From an uncultured Bacteroidales bacterium (lineage in GTDB: Bacteria; Bacteroidota; Bacteroidia; Bacteroidales; Paludibacteraceae): a stretch of 30,843 bases of DNA. The notes beneath the pieces were generated by a model. That model made no database searches. It saw only the letters and a list, made by a program, of their open reading frames with translations, and was not told where the DNA came from. Below, piece by piece: positions 17,069 through 24,556 of the stretch. The position numbers and the translations under genes are program-made. Positions within the stretch are counted from its first letter, which is position 1. Each line of letters starts with the position of its first letter. The stretch lies in contig CAKUUM010000027.1 in NCBI GenBank assembly GCA_934692905.1, positions 1 through 30,843 on the forward strand. Direction: 5' to 3'.

Positions 17069-18694
17069 TTATTGCTGTGAAGCGGTGCGGATGAAATCCA
17101 CAAACAGCGGGTGCGGCTGCAGCACCGTGGACGAGTACTCAGGATGGAATTGGGTGCCGATGTACCACGGGTGACCTTTTAGTGTGATAATTTCCACCAG
17201 TCCCGTTTGCGGGTTGATGCCTACGCACTCCATACCTGCTGCCTCGAACTCGTCTTGGTAGCGGTGGTTGAACTCATAGCGGTGGCGGTGACGCTCGGAA
17301 ATGATTCCGTCTGTGCCGTATATTTTAGCCACTTTGGAACCATGTCTCAGTTGGCAGGGGTAGGCTCCCAAACGCATCGTACCTCCCATGCCGCCGTGTG
17401 CGTCCTGCATCTTCCATTTCACATCCTGCATCATGTCTATCACGGGTTGCGGGGTATCGCTGTCGAACTCGGTGGAGTTGGCTTTTGCGTAGCCCAGCAC
17501 ATCGCGCGCGAACTCAATAGCCATACACTGCATGCCCATGCATATCCCGAAACACGGCAAACCATGCTCGCGTGCATAGCGGAGGGCAGCAAACTTGCCT
17601 TCCACGCCTCTGCCGCCGAACCCGGGGGCTACTATGATGCCCTGTTGGCCTGCCAGTGCTTCTGCCACATTCTCGTTTGTCAGGTCATCGCTCAGTATGG
17701 ACTTGAGTACCAACTTCTTGTTGTTGTATGCGGCGGCGATATGGAGTGATTCGCGAATGGATTTGTAGGCATCTTGCAACTGCACATATTTGCCCACAAT
17801 GGCTATACGCACCTCATCGGTGGCATTCTCTATCTTGTCCAAAACTGCCATCCAGTCATCCATGTCAGGTGCGGGGATGGTATCTGTGTCAAACCCGAGT
17901 TTGCGCAGCACCACACTGTCCAGCCCCTCGGCGAGCATATTCAGTGGCACACGATAGATAGAACGTGCATCGCGCGATTCTATCACGGCATCTTCGCCCA
18001 CGTTGCAGAACAATGCCACCTTCCTGCGAAGGTCGGCTGGCACGGGATGTTCTGTGCGCAGTACCAGCACATCGGGCTGTATGCCTTCGCGTTGGAGGTC
18101 TTTCACGGAGTGTTGTGTGGGCTTGGTTTTCAATTCTTTGGCTGCGGCAAGGTACGGCACGTATGTCAGGTGAATGCAGCAGCAGTCGTTGCCCAACTCC
18201 CATTTCAGCTGGCGGACGGCTTCTAGGTACGGCAGGCTCTCGATATCGCCCACGGTGCCGCCTATTTCGGTAATCACAAAGTCGTAATTGCCGTTCTCGC
18301 CCAAGGCGCGGATTACATTTTTTATCTCGTCGGTGATATGGGGAATCACTTGCACGGTCTTGCCCAGGTAGTCTCCGCGGCGTTCACGTTCAATCACGTG
18401 CTGGTAGATGCGTCCGGTGGTCACATTGTTGGCTTTGTGTGTGCGGATGTTCAGAAAGCGTTCATAGTGCCCGAGGTCCAAATCGGCTTCGTGTCCGTCT
18501 TCCGTGACGTAGCATTCGCCGTGCTCGTACGGGTTCAGGGTCCCGGGGTCGATGTTGATGTACGGGTCTAACTTCTGGTTGGTCACGCTGAATCCGCGTG
18601 CCTGAAGCAGTTTGCCTAACGAGGCGGCGATAGTGCCCTTGCCTAATGAAGAGGCTACACCACCGGTAACGAAAATGTATTTAGTCTTTGCCAT
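17069..18694 (-). CDS. pyrG: CTP synthase
   Basis: 541 aa from the ATG at 18694 (MAKTKYIFVTGGVASSLGKG), the usual start and length. A longer frame extends back into rluD and is rejected. The N-terminal synthase domain carries the P-loop GGVASSLGKG and the UTP/CTP-binding LDPYINIDPGTLNPYEHGE. The C-terminal class I glutaminase domain has the nucleophile motif FGICMGMQCM and the His/Glu pair in FHPEYSST. The enzyme makes CTP from UTP, ATP and glutamine. Its start is 20 bases after the rluD stop. Confidence 0.98.
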   Translation of the reverse strand: MAKTKYIFVTGGVASSLGKGTIAASLGKLLQARGFSVTNQKLDPYINIDPGTLNPYEHGECYVTEDGHEADLDLGHYERFLNIRTHKANNVTTGRIYQHVIERERRGDYLGKTVQVIPHITDEIKNVIRALGENGNYDFVITEIGGTVGDIESLPYLEAVRQLKWELGNDCCCIHLTYVPYLAAAKELKTKPTQHSVKDLQREGIQPDVLVLRTEHPVPADLRRKVALFCNVGEDAVIESRDARSIYRVPLNMLAEGLDSVVLRKLGFDTDTIPAPDMDDWMAVLDKIENATDEVRIAIVGKYVQLQDAYKSIRESLHIAAAYNNKKLVLKSILSDDLTNENVAEALAGQQGIIVAPGFGGRGVEGKFAALRYAREHGLPCFGICMGMQCMAIEFARDVLGYAKANSTEFDSDTPQPVIDMMQDVKWKMQDAHGGMGGTMRLGAYPCQLRHGSKVAKIYGTDGIISERHRHRYEFNHRYQDEFEAAGMECVGINPQTGLVEIITLKGHPWYIGTQFHPEYSSTVLQPHPLFVDFIRTASQQ

Positions 18695-18714
18695 TGTTTT
18701 GGGTAACGAATATG

Positions 18715-19767
18715 CTATTGCAGTATCGAGTTGCTCGGCTCGTAGTGCCGCCATTTCTCTATCAGACTGGTCATATCCTCGGGCCATGTGCTGTCGAAGA
18801 ACATCTCCTGCCCTGTCCGTGGGTGCACAAAACCGATGGTCTTGGCATGCAACGCCTGACGCGGGCACAACTCAAAGCAGTTCTGCACAAACTGCCGGTA
18901 CTTCTGTGTGGGCACGCCTTTCAGTATCTCCATGCCGCCGTACTTCTCGTCGGCAAACAGAGGGTGCCCGATACTCCGCATGTGCACACGTATCTGATGG
19001 GTGCGACCGGTCTCCAACTGGCATTCCACCAGTGTCACGTATGGGAATCTCTCCAGCACGCGCCAATGGGTGATGGCCTCTTTGGCAGAGGGGTTGTCCT
19101 CTATATTCCATATACGCCAGCGGGTGCGGTCGCTGTTGTCGCGCCCGAGAGCCCCCTCTATCGTGCCTGCCTCCTCGTCGAATGTCCCCCAGACGAGGGC
19201 ATTGTAGGTGCGTTGGGTGGTGTGGTCATAGAACTGTTGTCCCAAACCCGCTTTGGCAGCAGGGTTCTTTGCCACCAGCAGCAGCCCGCTGGTGTCTTTG
19301 TCTATGCGGTGTACCAGCCCGATGGAGGGGTCGTTCATATCCAGCGTGTCGCGGAAATACCACGCCAGTGCGTTGAGCAGCGTGTGGTCGTAGTTGCCAT
19401 GTCCGGGGTGTACCACCATACCCGCCGGCTTGTTCACCACCAGCACGTCATCGTCCTCGTACACTACGTTCAGCGGTATGTTCTCGGGGTGGATGGTATA
19501 GTCGTTGGGTTCGTGGTCCAGCAGCACTTGTATCAGGTCCAATGGCTTGACCTTGTAGTTGTTGTTCACGGGAGCGCCGTTCACCCACACATTGCCCGAA
19601 TCCCCTGCCTTTTGGATACGGTGACGCGAAGTACCTGCCATATGTTCTGCCAGATACTTGTCTATGCGCTGCGGACTTTGTCCTTTGTCCACCTCGCAAC
19701 GCCATCTCTCGAACAGTTCCTCCTGCCCGAAGATGATATCCGAATCCTCGTTGATATCCGTTAGCAT
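18715..19767 (-). CDS. rluD: RluD-family 23S rRNA pseudouridine synthase
   Basis: 350 aa. An S4 RNA-binding domain covers residues about 32-90 (SPQRIDKYLAEHMAGTSRHR, VWVNGAPVNNNYKV). The catalytic domain contains HRIDKDTSG (153-161) with the nucleophile Asp156, and ETGRTHQIRVHM further on. Enzymes of this group convert uridines in 23S rRNA helix 69 to pseudouridine. It lies between the PASTA gene (25-base gap) and pyrG. The exact target (RluD versus RluC-type specificity) cannot be told from sequence alone, but the S4 domain and length favour RluD. Confidence 0.93.
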   Translation of the reverse strand: MLTDINEDSDIIFGQEELFERWRCEVDKGQSPQRIDKYLAEHMAGTSRHRIQKAGDSGNVWVNGAPVNNNYKVKPLDLIQVLLDHEPNDYTIHPENIPLNVVYEDDDVLVVNKPAGMVVHPGHGNYDHTLLNALAWYFRDTLDMNDPSIGLVHRIDKDTSGLLLVAKNPAAKAGLGQQFYDHTTQRTYNALVWGTFDEEAGTIEGALGRDNSDRTRWRIWNIEDNPSAKEAITHWRVLERFPYVTLVECQLETGRTHQIRVHMRSIGHPLFADEKYGGMEILKGVPTQKYRQFVQNCFELCPRQALHAKTIGFVHPRTGQEMFFDSTWPEDMTSLIEKWRHYEPSNSILQ

Positions 19768-19792
19768 ACCTTTTCCGCTGAGGTACAGACGG

Positions 19793-20626
19793 TTAGAAGA
19801 ATTCTTCCTCGTCCTCCTCGTTATCAGTCGTTATGGTCTTTTCGATGTCTTTCGACATCTTCACGTTAACGCTCGTTCCTTCCACAACAATCGTGCCACT
19901 CGAAGGGGTTTGGGAGTACACAATGTACGTATCCTTGTCTTCTTCGGTCGGTTCCGCGTCATACTCCACGATTCCCATCGTCAGCATGGCGCTGAGCAAC
20001 CAACTTCTGGCTTCGTTCAATGTTTTGCCTGTCAGCAGCGGCACCGTCACCTCGGCGGTCCCCTGGCCTTTGCCCACTATCAGCACCACGCTGCTGCCTT
20101 CGGGCACGCTGCTGCCTGCCAATATGGCATCGCCGTTGGTGTCTTGTACGTCCAGTATGATGTCCTTGTACGTGGACGGCTCATAGAGCACGTCTGCGGT
20201 CGTGAGACCTAATGAATGGAGCGATGCCTGTGCCTGTCTCAAACTCACGTCCCGCAACTCCGGCATCACCACAGGGCGGCGGAAACGCGCATTTTGAATC
20301 ACGTACACGATGCGCCCGTGCTTGGCTCTTGAGCCTCCGGCAGGGGTCTGCTCCACGATGGTCCCCAACGGCGTCTTGTCCGAGAACGTGGAGTCTATCA
20401 CCTCCATACGCAGGTCGTCCGACGACAGGGTGATGCGGGCTTCTTCCAAATACAGACCCGTCACATCTGGCACATCCACCTCCACACCGTGCTCGGTGTA
20501 GTGGCGTGTGTATGCCAGCACGATGGAGATGAAAACCACCACCACCACTATGGCTACCAGCACATTCGTCAGTACGAAACCGGTCTTGGTCTCTTTCAAA
20601 AAGGTCTTTAGGTCCATATCTGCCAA
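19793..20626 (-). CDS. Membrane-anchored PASTA-domain protein
   Basis: 277 aa. A short cytoplasmic N-terminus is followed by one transmembrane helix, residues about 17-39 (VLTNVLVAIVVVVVFISIVL). Three PASTA repeats then lie in the periplasm, about 48-113, 118-188 and 192-262; they begin VDVPDVTGLYLEEAR, VVMPELRDVSLRQAQ and VTVPLLTGKTLNEAR. The C-terminus is acidic (DNEEDEEEFF). PASTA repeats usually sense peptidoglycan fragments on Ser/Thr kinases or penicillin-binding proteins, but here no kinase or transpeptidase domain is attached. It is the first gene of the operon with rluD and pyrG. A cell-wall role is inferred from the domain only. An alternative ATG lies at 20617. Confidence 0.88.
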   Translation of the reverse strand: MADMDLKTFLKETKTGFVLTNVLVAIVVVVVFISIVLAYTRHYTEHGVEVDVPDVTGLYLEEARITLSSDDLRMEVIDSTFSDKTPLGTIVEQTPAGGSRAKHGRIVYVIQNARFRRPVVMPELRDVSLRQAQASLHSLGLTTADVLYEPSTYKDIILDVQDTNGDAILAGSSVPEGSSVVLIVGKGQGTAEVTVPLLTGKTLNEARSWLLSAMLTMGIVEYDAEPTEEDKDTYIVYSQTPSSGTIVVEGTSVNVKMSKDIEKTITTDNEEDEEEFF

Positions 20627-20656
20627 TCAAACAAGAAAAAATGCACAATTCCTCTG

Positions 20657-20688
20657 CAAAGGTACTACTTTTTTTTGTGCTTTCCAAA
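20657..20688 (-). promoter_or_regulatory. Promoter of the PASTA-rluD-pyrG-hpt operon
   Basis: On the minus strand TTTG (20688-20685), 20 bases, TACCTTTG (20664-20657): an exact consensus. The leader is about 26 bases. It is interleaved with the divergent promoter at 20674-20704. Confidence 0.85.
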
Positions 20689-20704
20689 ATTAGCAGTAAC
20701 TTTG
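20674..20704 (+). promoter_or_regulatory. Promoter of the Cys-rich lipoprotein gene
   Basis: TTTG (20674-20677), 19 bases, TAACTTTG (20697-20704). The transcript would start near 20709, with a leader of about 63 bases that is AT-rich just before the ATG. Its -33 box lies inside the spacer of the divergent promoter. Confidence 0.8.
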
Positions 20705-20771
20705 CACTCGATTTTGATACTCACTATCAAATCAGAGAACGTTAAAACTTTAATTTTTAATTTTTTGTGTT

Positions 20772-21005
20772 ATGAAAAAAGTTTTGCTTATCGCGCTTGT
20801 AGCCGTTTGCGCTATGGGTTGCTGCAAGAAATCTGCTAAGTGCGAAGAGGGTCAATGCTGCAAAGAAGGCGAGAAGACCGAATGCTGCCAAAAGGCTGAG
20901 GAAGGTTGCTGCCAGAAGGCTGCCGAGGCTACGGATACTACCGCCGAGGCTCCTGTAGAAGAGGCTCCCGCTGAGGAGGCTGCTCCTGCTGAAGTAGCAG
21001 AGTAA
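20772..21005 (+). CDS. Small Cys-rich lipoprotein
   Basis: 77 aa. A lipoprotein signal (MKKVLLIALVAVCAMGC, lipid Cys at residue 17) is followed by a 30-residue segment with paired cysteines at 17-18, 29-30, 38-39 and 46-47 plus Cys24, each pair set among Lys/Glu/Gln/Gly. From about residue 50 the chain is only Ala, Glu, Pro, Val and Thr (EAPVEEAPAEEAAPAEV). Family unknown to me. The paired cysteines could bind metal or form disulfides, and the acidic Ala/Pro tail looks like a flexible spacer. The gene has its own promoter and is followed by two hairpins, so it is a single-gene transcript. The conserved signal, promoter and terminator argue that it is real despite low complexity. Confidence 0.8.
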   Translation: MKKVLLIALVAVCAMGCCKKSAKCEEGQCCKEGEKTECCQKAEEGCCQKAAEATDTTAEAPVEEAPAEEAAPAEVAE

Positions 21006-21019
21006 TCTGCCTGCCGCCC

Positions 21020-21040
21020 CCGTTGCTCTCGCAGCAACGG
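21020..21040 (+). terminator. Hairpin after the Cys-rich lipoprotein gene
   Basis: CCGTTGCT (21020-21027) pairs perfectly with AGCAACGG (21033-21040) across a 5-base loop. No T run follows, so it may be an mRNA-stabilising hairpin rather than the terminator itself. Confidence 0.45.
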
Positions 21041-21080
21041 AAAGTCGCAAAGATTTCAGATAGTACAACTTAATTGACAA

Positions 21081-21120
21081 GAGACTGTCCACCGCATGGT
21101 TGGACAGTCTCTTCTTTATA
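21081..21120 (+). terminator. Intrinsic terminator of the Cys-rich lipoprotein gene
   Basis: GAGACTGTCCA (21081-21091) pairs perfectly with TGGACAGTCTC (21101-21111) over 11 bp. It is followed by the T-rich TTCTTTATA. This is a strong Rho-independent terminator about 75 bases after the stop codon. Confidence 0.85.
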
Positions 21121-21126
21121 TATCCA

Positions 21127-21228
21127 CTTGTAGATAATAATGTATTGGCTTGTAGATACACCAGATACAGATAATACCGAAACGTTTGTCTTCTTGTATA
21201 TAATAATGTATTGTCTTGTAGATACACC
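21127..21228. repeat. 36-bp direct repeat pair
   Basis: Two 36-base copies, 21127-21162 and 21193-21228, begin CTTGTAGATAATAATGTATT and CTTGTATATAATAATGTATT and both end TCTTGTAGATACACC or GCTTGTAGATACACC. They differ at two positions, with a 66-base period. They fill the gap between the terminator and repeat copy C. No gene is seen in 21006-21366. Confidence 0.8.
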
Positions 21229-21238
21229 TTACACATCC

Positions 21239-21316
21239 TTTCTCGTGTATTTGTCGTGGTAAGTGTATGAGATTAGTATGTGGTTAGTATGTGATTAGTA
21301 TGTGATTCCGCTGACC
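21239..21316 (+). repeat. 11-bp-unit intergenic element, copy C
   Basis: It has the same layout and orientation as copy B but with four 11-bp units instead of five. It shows three substitutions in the 78-base core (GTCGTGG for GTCGGGG, GTATGAGAT for GTATGTGAT, CCGCTGACC for CCGCCGACC). Similarity to B seems to run on a little further (GACCTTG, then GAGGATA). It lies between two convergent genes. Confidence 0.85.
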
Positions 21317-21366
21317 TTGCCGAGAGGATATGCTGAGGTTATTGGATGAATATGGGAAAGTTGTGC

Positions 21367-21927
21367 TTAGTCGCACAGAGAAAACAAATCCGCACGCGGA
21401 TTGATGAGCATCACGGGCACGGGGCTATGCAGTATGGCGTAGCGTTCCGGCGGACCGAACAGCCAATCGTCCAAGCCATACTCGCGGCTGGCAGTCAGGA
21501 GCAATAGTTGGCAATCAAGGTCAGTTCGTCGGGCAGCCTCTTGATTGATGTGGAAACTGTCCTTTTGCCCGACGAGTTCTTCATAGTGTATTTGCTCACC
21601 TGTACGTTCAGCCACAGTCTGGATATGCGTGATGATTCGTTGGGCGTTTTGGCGGGCATGACTGCCATAGTCGTTGGCGCGCAGCAGTACAATGGTTGCA
21701 CCTGTCTTACGAGCCAGATAGGTGCATATTTCCGCCTTGTACACCTCTTCTTCCAGCATAGTTACAGGCACGAGGATTCGGCGCAACTCGCTCACGTTCT
21801 GCATCTTATCCGTCAGAAATACGTACGGACGCCGTTCCTCGCGTAGGGCGTCCAATTGCTCTTGCACCGCGTGGCGTTTTACCTCGCAATGCACCACGCA
21901 TATATCCTCGTTATCGTCCCAAATCAT
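21367..21927 (-). CDS. Universal stress protein-like
   Basis: 186 aa from the ATG at 21927; an in-frame TAG shortly upstream blocks a longer start. Residues about 48-180 fit a UspA alpha/beta fold. ILVPVTMLEEEVYKAEICTY is the first strand and helix, GATIVLLRAND the second strand, and CQLLLLTASREYGLDDWLFG with the terminal SPVPVMLIN the later strands. The first 45 residues (VVHCEVKRHAVQEQLDALRE) look like the end of another Usp-like half, so the gene may be a shortened two-domain protein. The G-x2-G-x9-G-S/T ATP loop is not clear. Last gene after cstA and engB, 21 bases downstream of engB. A stress or nucleotide-binding role is inference. Confidence 0.6.
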   Translation of the reverse strand: MIWDDNEDICVVHCEVKRHAVQEQLDALREERRPYVFLTDKMQNVSELRRILVPVTMLEEEVYKAEICTYLARKTGATIVLLRANDYGSHARQNAQRIITHIQTVAERTGEQIHYEELVGQKDSFHINQEAARRTDLDCQLLLLTASREYGLDDWLFGPPERYAILHSPVPVMLINPRADLFSLCD

Positions 21928-21948
21928 AAACTCTCTGTGCCCTACTCC

Positions 21949-22566
21949 CTAACCTCTACTCTCTAACTCCCTATTCACCCCCTCAATATACGCCAGCAGT
22001 CCGCTCTCGCCTATGCCCTTTTCGGCGGAAGTCACGAAGATGGGCGGCAACTCCACCCATGTCTCCAGCATCTTTTGGCGGTACGCCTCCACATTGAGTG
22101 CGAGACGGCTTTTTGTCAGTTTGTCTGCTTTTGTGAAGACAATGGCAAACGGCACCTCATTCTCTCCGAGCCACTCCATGAACTGCAAATCAATCGCTTG
22201 CGGTTCGTGACGGCAGTCAATGAGTACAAACATACTGACCAACGGCTGCCGCAACAGGCAGTATCGCTCAATCATCGCACGCAGTTGCTCACGTTGTTTC
22301 TGACCCGCCTGCGCATATCCGTAACCGGGCAGGTCCACCAGATGCCACGCTTGCGGCGTGTCGGCGTTGATAATGAAATGGTTGATAAGCAACGTCTTAC
22401 CCGGTTTCTGACTGGTCTTTGCCAAACGCGGGTTATGGGTCAGCATGTTGATGAGGCTCGACTTGCCCACGTTGCTCCGGCCAATGAAAGCATATTCGGG
22501 CAGCGTACTTTGCGGGCACGACACCACATCGGGACTCGACACGACAAAAGAGGCAGAAGTTATCAT
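21949..22566 (-). CDS. engB: Ribosome biogenesis GTPase EngB/YsxC
   Basis: 205 aa from the ATG at 22566. This start is preferred because a longer frame would overlap cstA and the family normally starts shortly before EYAFIGRSNVGKS. G1 is GRSNVGKS (29-36), G3 is DLPGYGYA, G4 is TKADKL and G5 is near VTSAEKGIG. The GTPase assists assembly of the 50S ribosomal subunit and is usually essential. It starts 5 bases after the cstA stop, so the two are co-transcribed. Confidence 0.95.
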   Translation of the reverse strand: MITSASFVVSSPDVVSCPQSTLPEYAFIGRSNVGKSSLINMLTHNPRLAKTSQKPGKTLLINHFIINADTPQAWHLVDLPGYGYAQAGQKQREQLRAMIERYCLLRQPLVSMFVLIDCRHEPQAIDLQFMEWLGENEVPFAIVFTKADKLTKSRLALNVEAYRQKMLETWVELPPIFVTSAEKGIGESGLLAYIEGVNRELESRG

Positions 22567-22571
22567 ACAAA

Positions 22572-24086
22572 TCAGCGCGTTAATGGTTGTGTATTCTGTT
22601 TCTTGTACCAAAGGCAAAAGCCTGTCAGACAAGCGATTGTGACAACGGCGGCTATTAGATAAGCCACCCAACTGAGCCCCATCTTGGCAAAACGGAAGCC
22701 CTCGGGCGCAATGAAGATGTAACTGACGCTAACCATCGTCATAAACAGCGCAGGCACCATGGCAACCACAAAACTGAACTTGTCCTTCCCCCGCGTGCGC
22801 GCGTTCTTATAAAGGAATATCGTTCCCGCCCAAAGTGTGAATACCGCCAGCGTTTGATTGGTCCAGGCAAAGTATCGCCACACGATGTCAAAGTCCACGA
22901 ATACCATACCGAACACGCAGACAAACAGCGGGATAGCAATCATCAGGCGATGCTTTATGGGACGTTGGTCGAGGTGCAGGAAGTCGGCTACTATCAGTCG
23001 CGCACTACGCAGCGCGGTGTCGCCCGAAGTGATAGGCGCGGCAATCACACCGATAATGGCAAGGATACCGCCCACCGTGCCCAACCATGAGCGCGAGATT
23101 CTGTCCACTACCAATGCGGCTATGTTTTCCCCGGGGTGCTGTGTGGCGAAGGCTTGCAAACCGTCTATGCCATACAGCCCTTGCTCTGGGTCAGCGAAGA
23201 ACGTACCTGCGGCAGCCGCCCAGATAAGTGCCAGAATACCTTCGGCAACCATTGCGCCATAGAATATCCATCGTCCCTGACGCTCGTTGGTAATGCACCG
23301 CGCCATAAGGGGCGACTGTGTGCCATGGAAACCCGAGATAGCCCCGCAGGCTATGCTGACAAACATCATCGGAAACAGCGGCAGTCCGTTGGTTTGGCGG
23401 TTGTGCAGCCCGTCTGTCAGTTCAGGCATCTCGCCGCTATGCCAACCGAGCATCACAAACATAATGCCCAGTCCCATAAACAGTAGCACCGCTCCGAAGA
23501 TGGGGTAGAAACGCCCTATCAGTTTGTCCACGGGCAGAACGGTCGCCAGCACGTAATATGCAAAGATTATCAGCACCCACACTATCGGAATCAAGTGCGC
23601 CCGAAAAGTCATAGTACCCAAAGCCGCTAGCCCCTGTAGCAAAGTGGCAGGACCACTCAAGAACGTGGTTGTCAGCAGGATAAGCAACACCAGCGACAAC
23701 ACGCGCATAAAGAGTTTGATACCATTCCCGAGTTCATTGCCTATAATATCGGGCAGCGACGCGCCCCCTTTCCGAACGGACATCATTCCGCTGAGGTAGT
23801 CATGCACACCGCCGGCAAAGATGGTTCCGAACACTATCCACAGGAATGCCGCAGGACCATAGAATATGCCCATAATGGCACCGAAGATTGGTCCCAACCC
23901 TGCGATATTGAGGAATTGAACGAGGAATATCCTCCACGGTTTCATAGGGACATAGTCCACGCCGTCTGTCTTGGTGAGTGCGGGTGTTTTCGCCTGTGTA
24001 TCAATGCCGAACAAGCGCTCCACCAAGGTGCCATAGACCAAAAATCCGAGCACCAATGCCACTAATGCTACGATGAATGTAACCAT
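22572..24086 (-). CDS. cstA: Carbon starvation protein CstA (peptide/pyruvate transporter family)
   Basis: 504 aa with many transmembrane helices, an inner-membrane transporter. The N-terminal CstA domain shows DGVDYVPMKPWRIFLVQFLN and IAGLGPIFGAIMGIFYGPAA, with GTIFAGGVHDYLSGMMSVRK next. The later segment ISGFHGTQSPLMARCITNER and the C-terminal helices also fit. It is shorter than E. coli CstA (701 aa), as in many Bacteroidetes. CstA homologues take up peptides or pyruvate during carbon limitation; the substrate here is unknown. First gene of the cstA-engB-usp transcript. Confidence 0.93.
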   Translation of the reverse strand: MVTFIVALVALVLGFLVYGTLVERLFGIDTQAKTPALTKTDGVDYVPMKPWRIFLVQFLNIAGLGPIFGAIMGIFYGPAAFLWIVFGTIFAGGVHDYLSGMMSVRKGGASLPDIIGNELGNGIKLFMRVLSLVLLILLTTTFLSGPATLLQGLAALGTMTFRAHLIPIVWVLIIFAYYVLATVLPVDKLIGRFYPIFGAVLLFMGLGIMFVMLGWHSGEMPELTDGLHNRQTNGLPLFPMMFVSIACGAISGFHGTQSPLMARCITNERQGRWIFYGAMVAEGILALIWAAAAGTFFADPEQGLYGIDGLQAFATQHPGENIAALVVDRISRSWLGTVGGILAIIGVIAAPITSGDTALRSARLIVADFLHLDQRPIKHRLMIAIPLFVCVFGMVFVDFDIVWRYFAWTNQTLAVFTLWAGTIFLYKNARTRGKDKFSFVVAMVPALFMTMVSVSYIFIAPEGFRFAKMGLSWVAYLIAAVVTIACLTGFCLWYKKQNTQPLTR

Positions 24087-24118
24087 ATTTTATTTCACGT
24101 GATTAGACTTTCCGCCTG

Positions 24119-24150
24119 CAAAGTTACACAAAACAGGTGACACTTGCAAT
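24119..24150 (-). promoter_or_regulatory. Promoter of cstA
   Basis: On the minus strand ATTG (24150-24147), 20 bases, TAACTTTG (24126-24119). The leader is about 28 bases. It lies downstream of the candidate small RNA, so cstA need not depend on read-through from it. Confidence 0.7.
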
Positions 24151-24230
24151 AGTGTTTGGGCATTGTACATTATCCGCCGTACACTACACCGCCTTTTGTG
24201 TGATATTGCCGCATATACATTATCGACCAT

Positions 24231-24257
24231 AAAAAAGGGCGAGACAACGTCCCTCCC
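24231..24257 (-). terminator. Intrinsic terminator of the candidate small RNA
   Basis: On the minus strand GGGAGGGAC pairs with GTCTCGCCC (7 of 9 pairs) across a 3-base loop, then six T (24236-24231). Confidence 0.65.
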
Positions 24258-24311
24258 TGAATGTTTACACAACGGAATAATCCTTATTGTGTATATCCTT
24301 CAAATATTTAC
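24231..24311 (-). ncRNA. Candidate small RNA upstream of cstA (about 80 nt)
   Basis: A perfect promoter (24347-24316) drives the minus strand from about 24311, and an intrinsic terminator lies at 24257-24231. Between them is a hairpin formed by ACACAA and TTGTGT with an inner GGA/TCC pairing. The interval contains no ATG-initiated frame. It could be a trans-acting small RNA or a terminated leader of cstA. The remaining part of the gap 24348-24556 shows only the xseA promoter. Confidence 0.6.
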
Positions 24312-24315
24312 GGCG

Positions 24316-24347
24316 CAAAGGTACTGTATTTTGCCGGATTATGCAAA
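24316..24347 (-). promoter_or_regulatory. Promoter of the candidate small RNA
   Basis: TTTG (24347-24344), 20 bases, TACCTTTG (24323-24316): an exact consensus with no protein gene directly behind it. Confidence 0.75.
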
Positions 24348-24475
24348 TATAATATGACTTTTTGCGTGATTTTTCCACAAAACTTGCAACCACAAATTGA
24401 CCATCAATTCGCGTAGCAGAACAATAGGCGATACTCGTTGTGGGTGTACGGTTGTTGGAAAATATACCGCTCATA

Positions 24476-24507
24476 GTTGTATAAACCGATGATTGTTTGT
24501 ACCTTTG
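24476..24507 (+). promoter_or_regulatory. Promoter of xseA
   Basis: GTTG (24476-24479), 20 bases, TACCTTTG (24500-24507). The transcript would start near 24512 and the ATG at 24557 follows about 45 bases later. This excludes an in-frame ATG at 24497. Confidence 0.75.
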
Positions 24508-24556
24508 TCGGTATATTCAAATAGTTCGTCCAACAAAGCACAAATCAGTAGCAGGT

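Noticed and set aside
20757..21236. 159-codon minus-strand frame opposite the Cys-rich lipoprotein
   Set aside because: It crosses the terminator and the 36-bp repeats; its Ser/Leu-rich product is the complement of the lipoprotein's low-complexity tail.
24090..24272. 60-codon minus-strand frame before cstA
   Set aside because: It spans the small-RNA terminator and the cstA promoter, and its composition is not protein-like.
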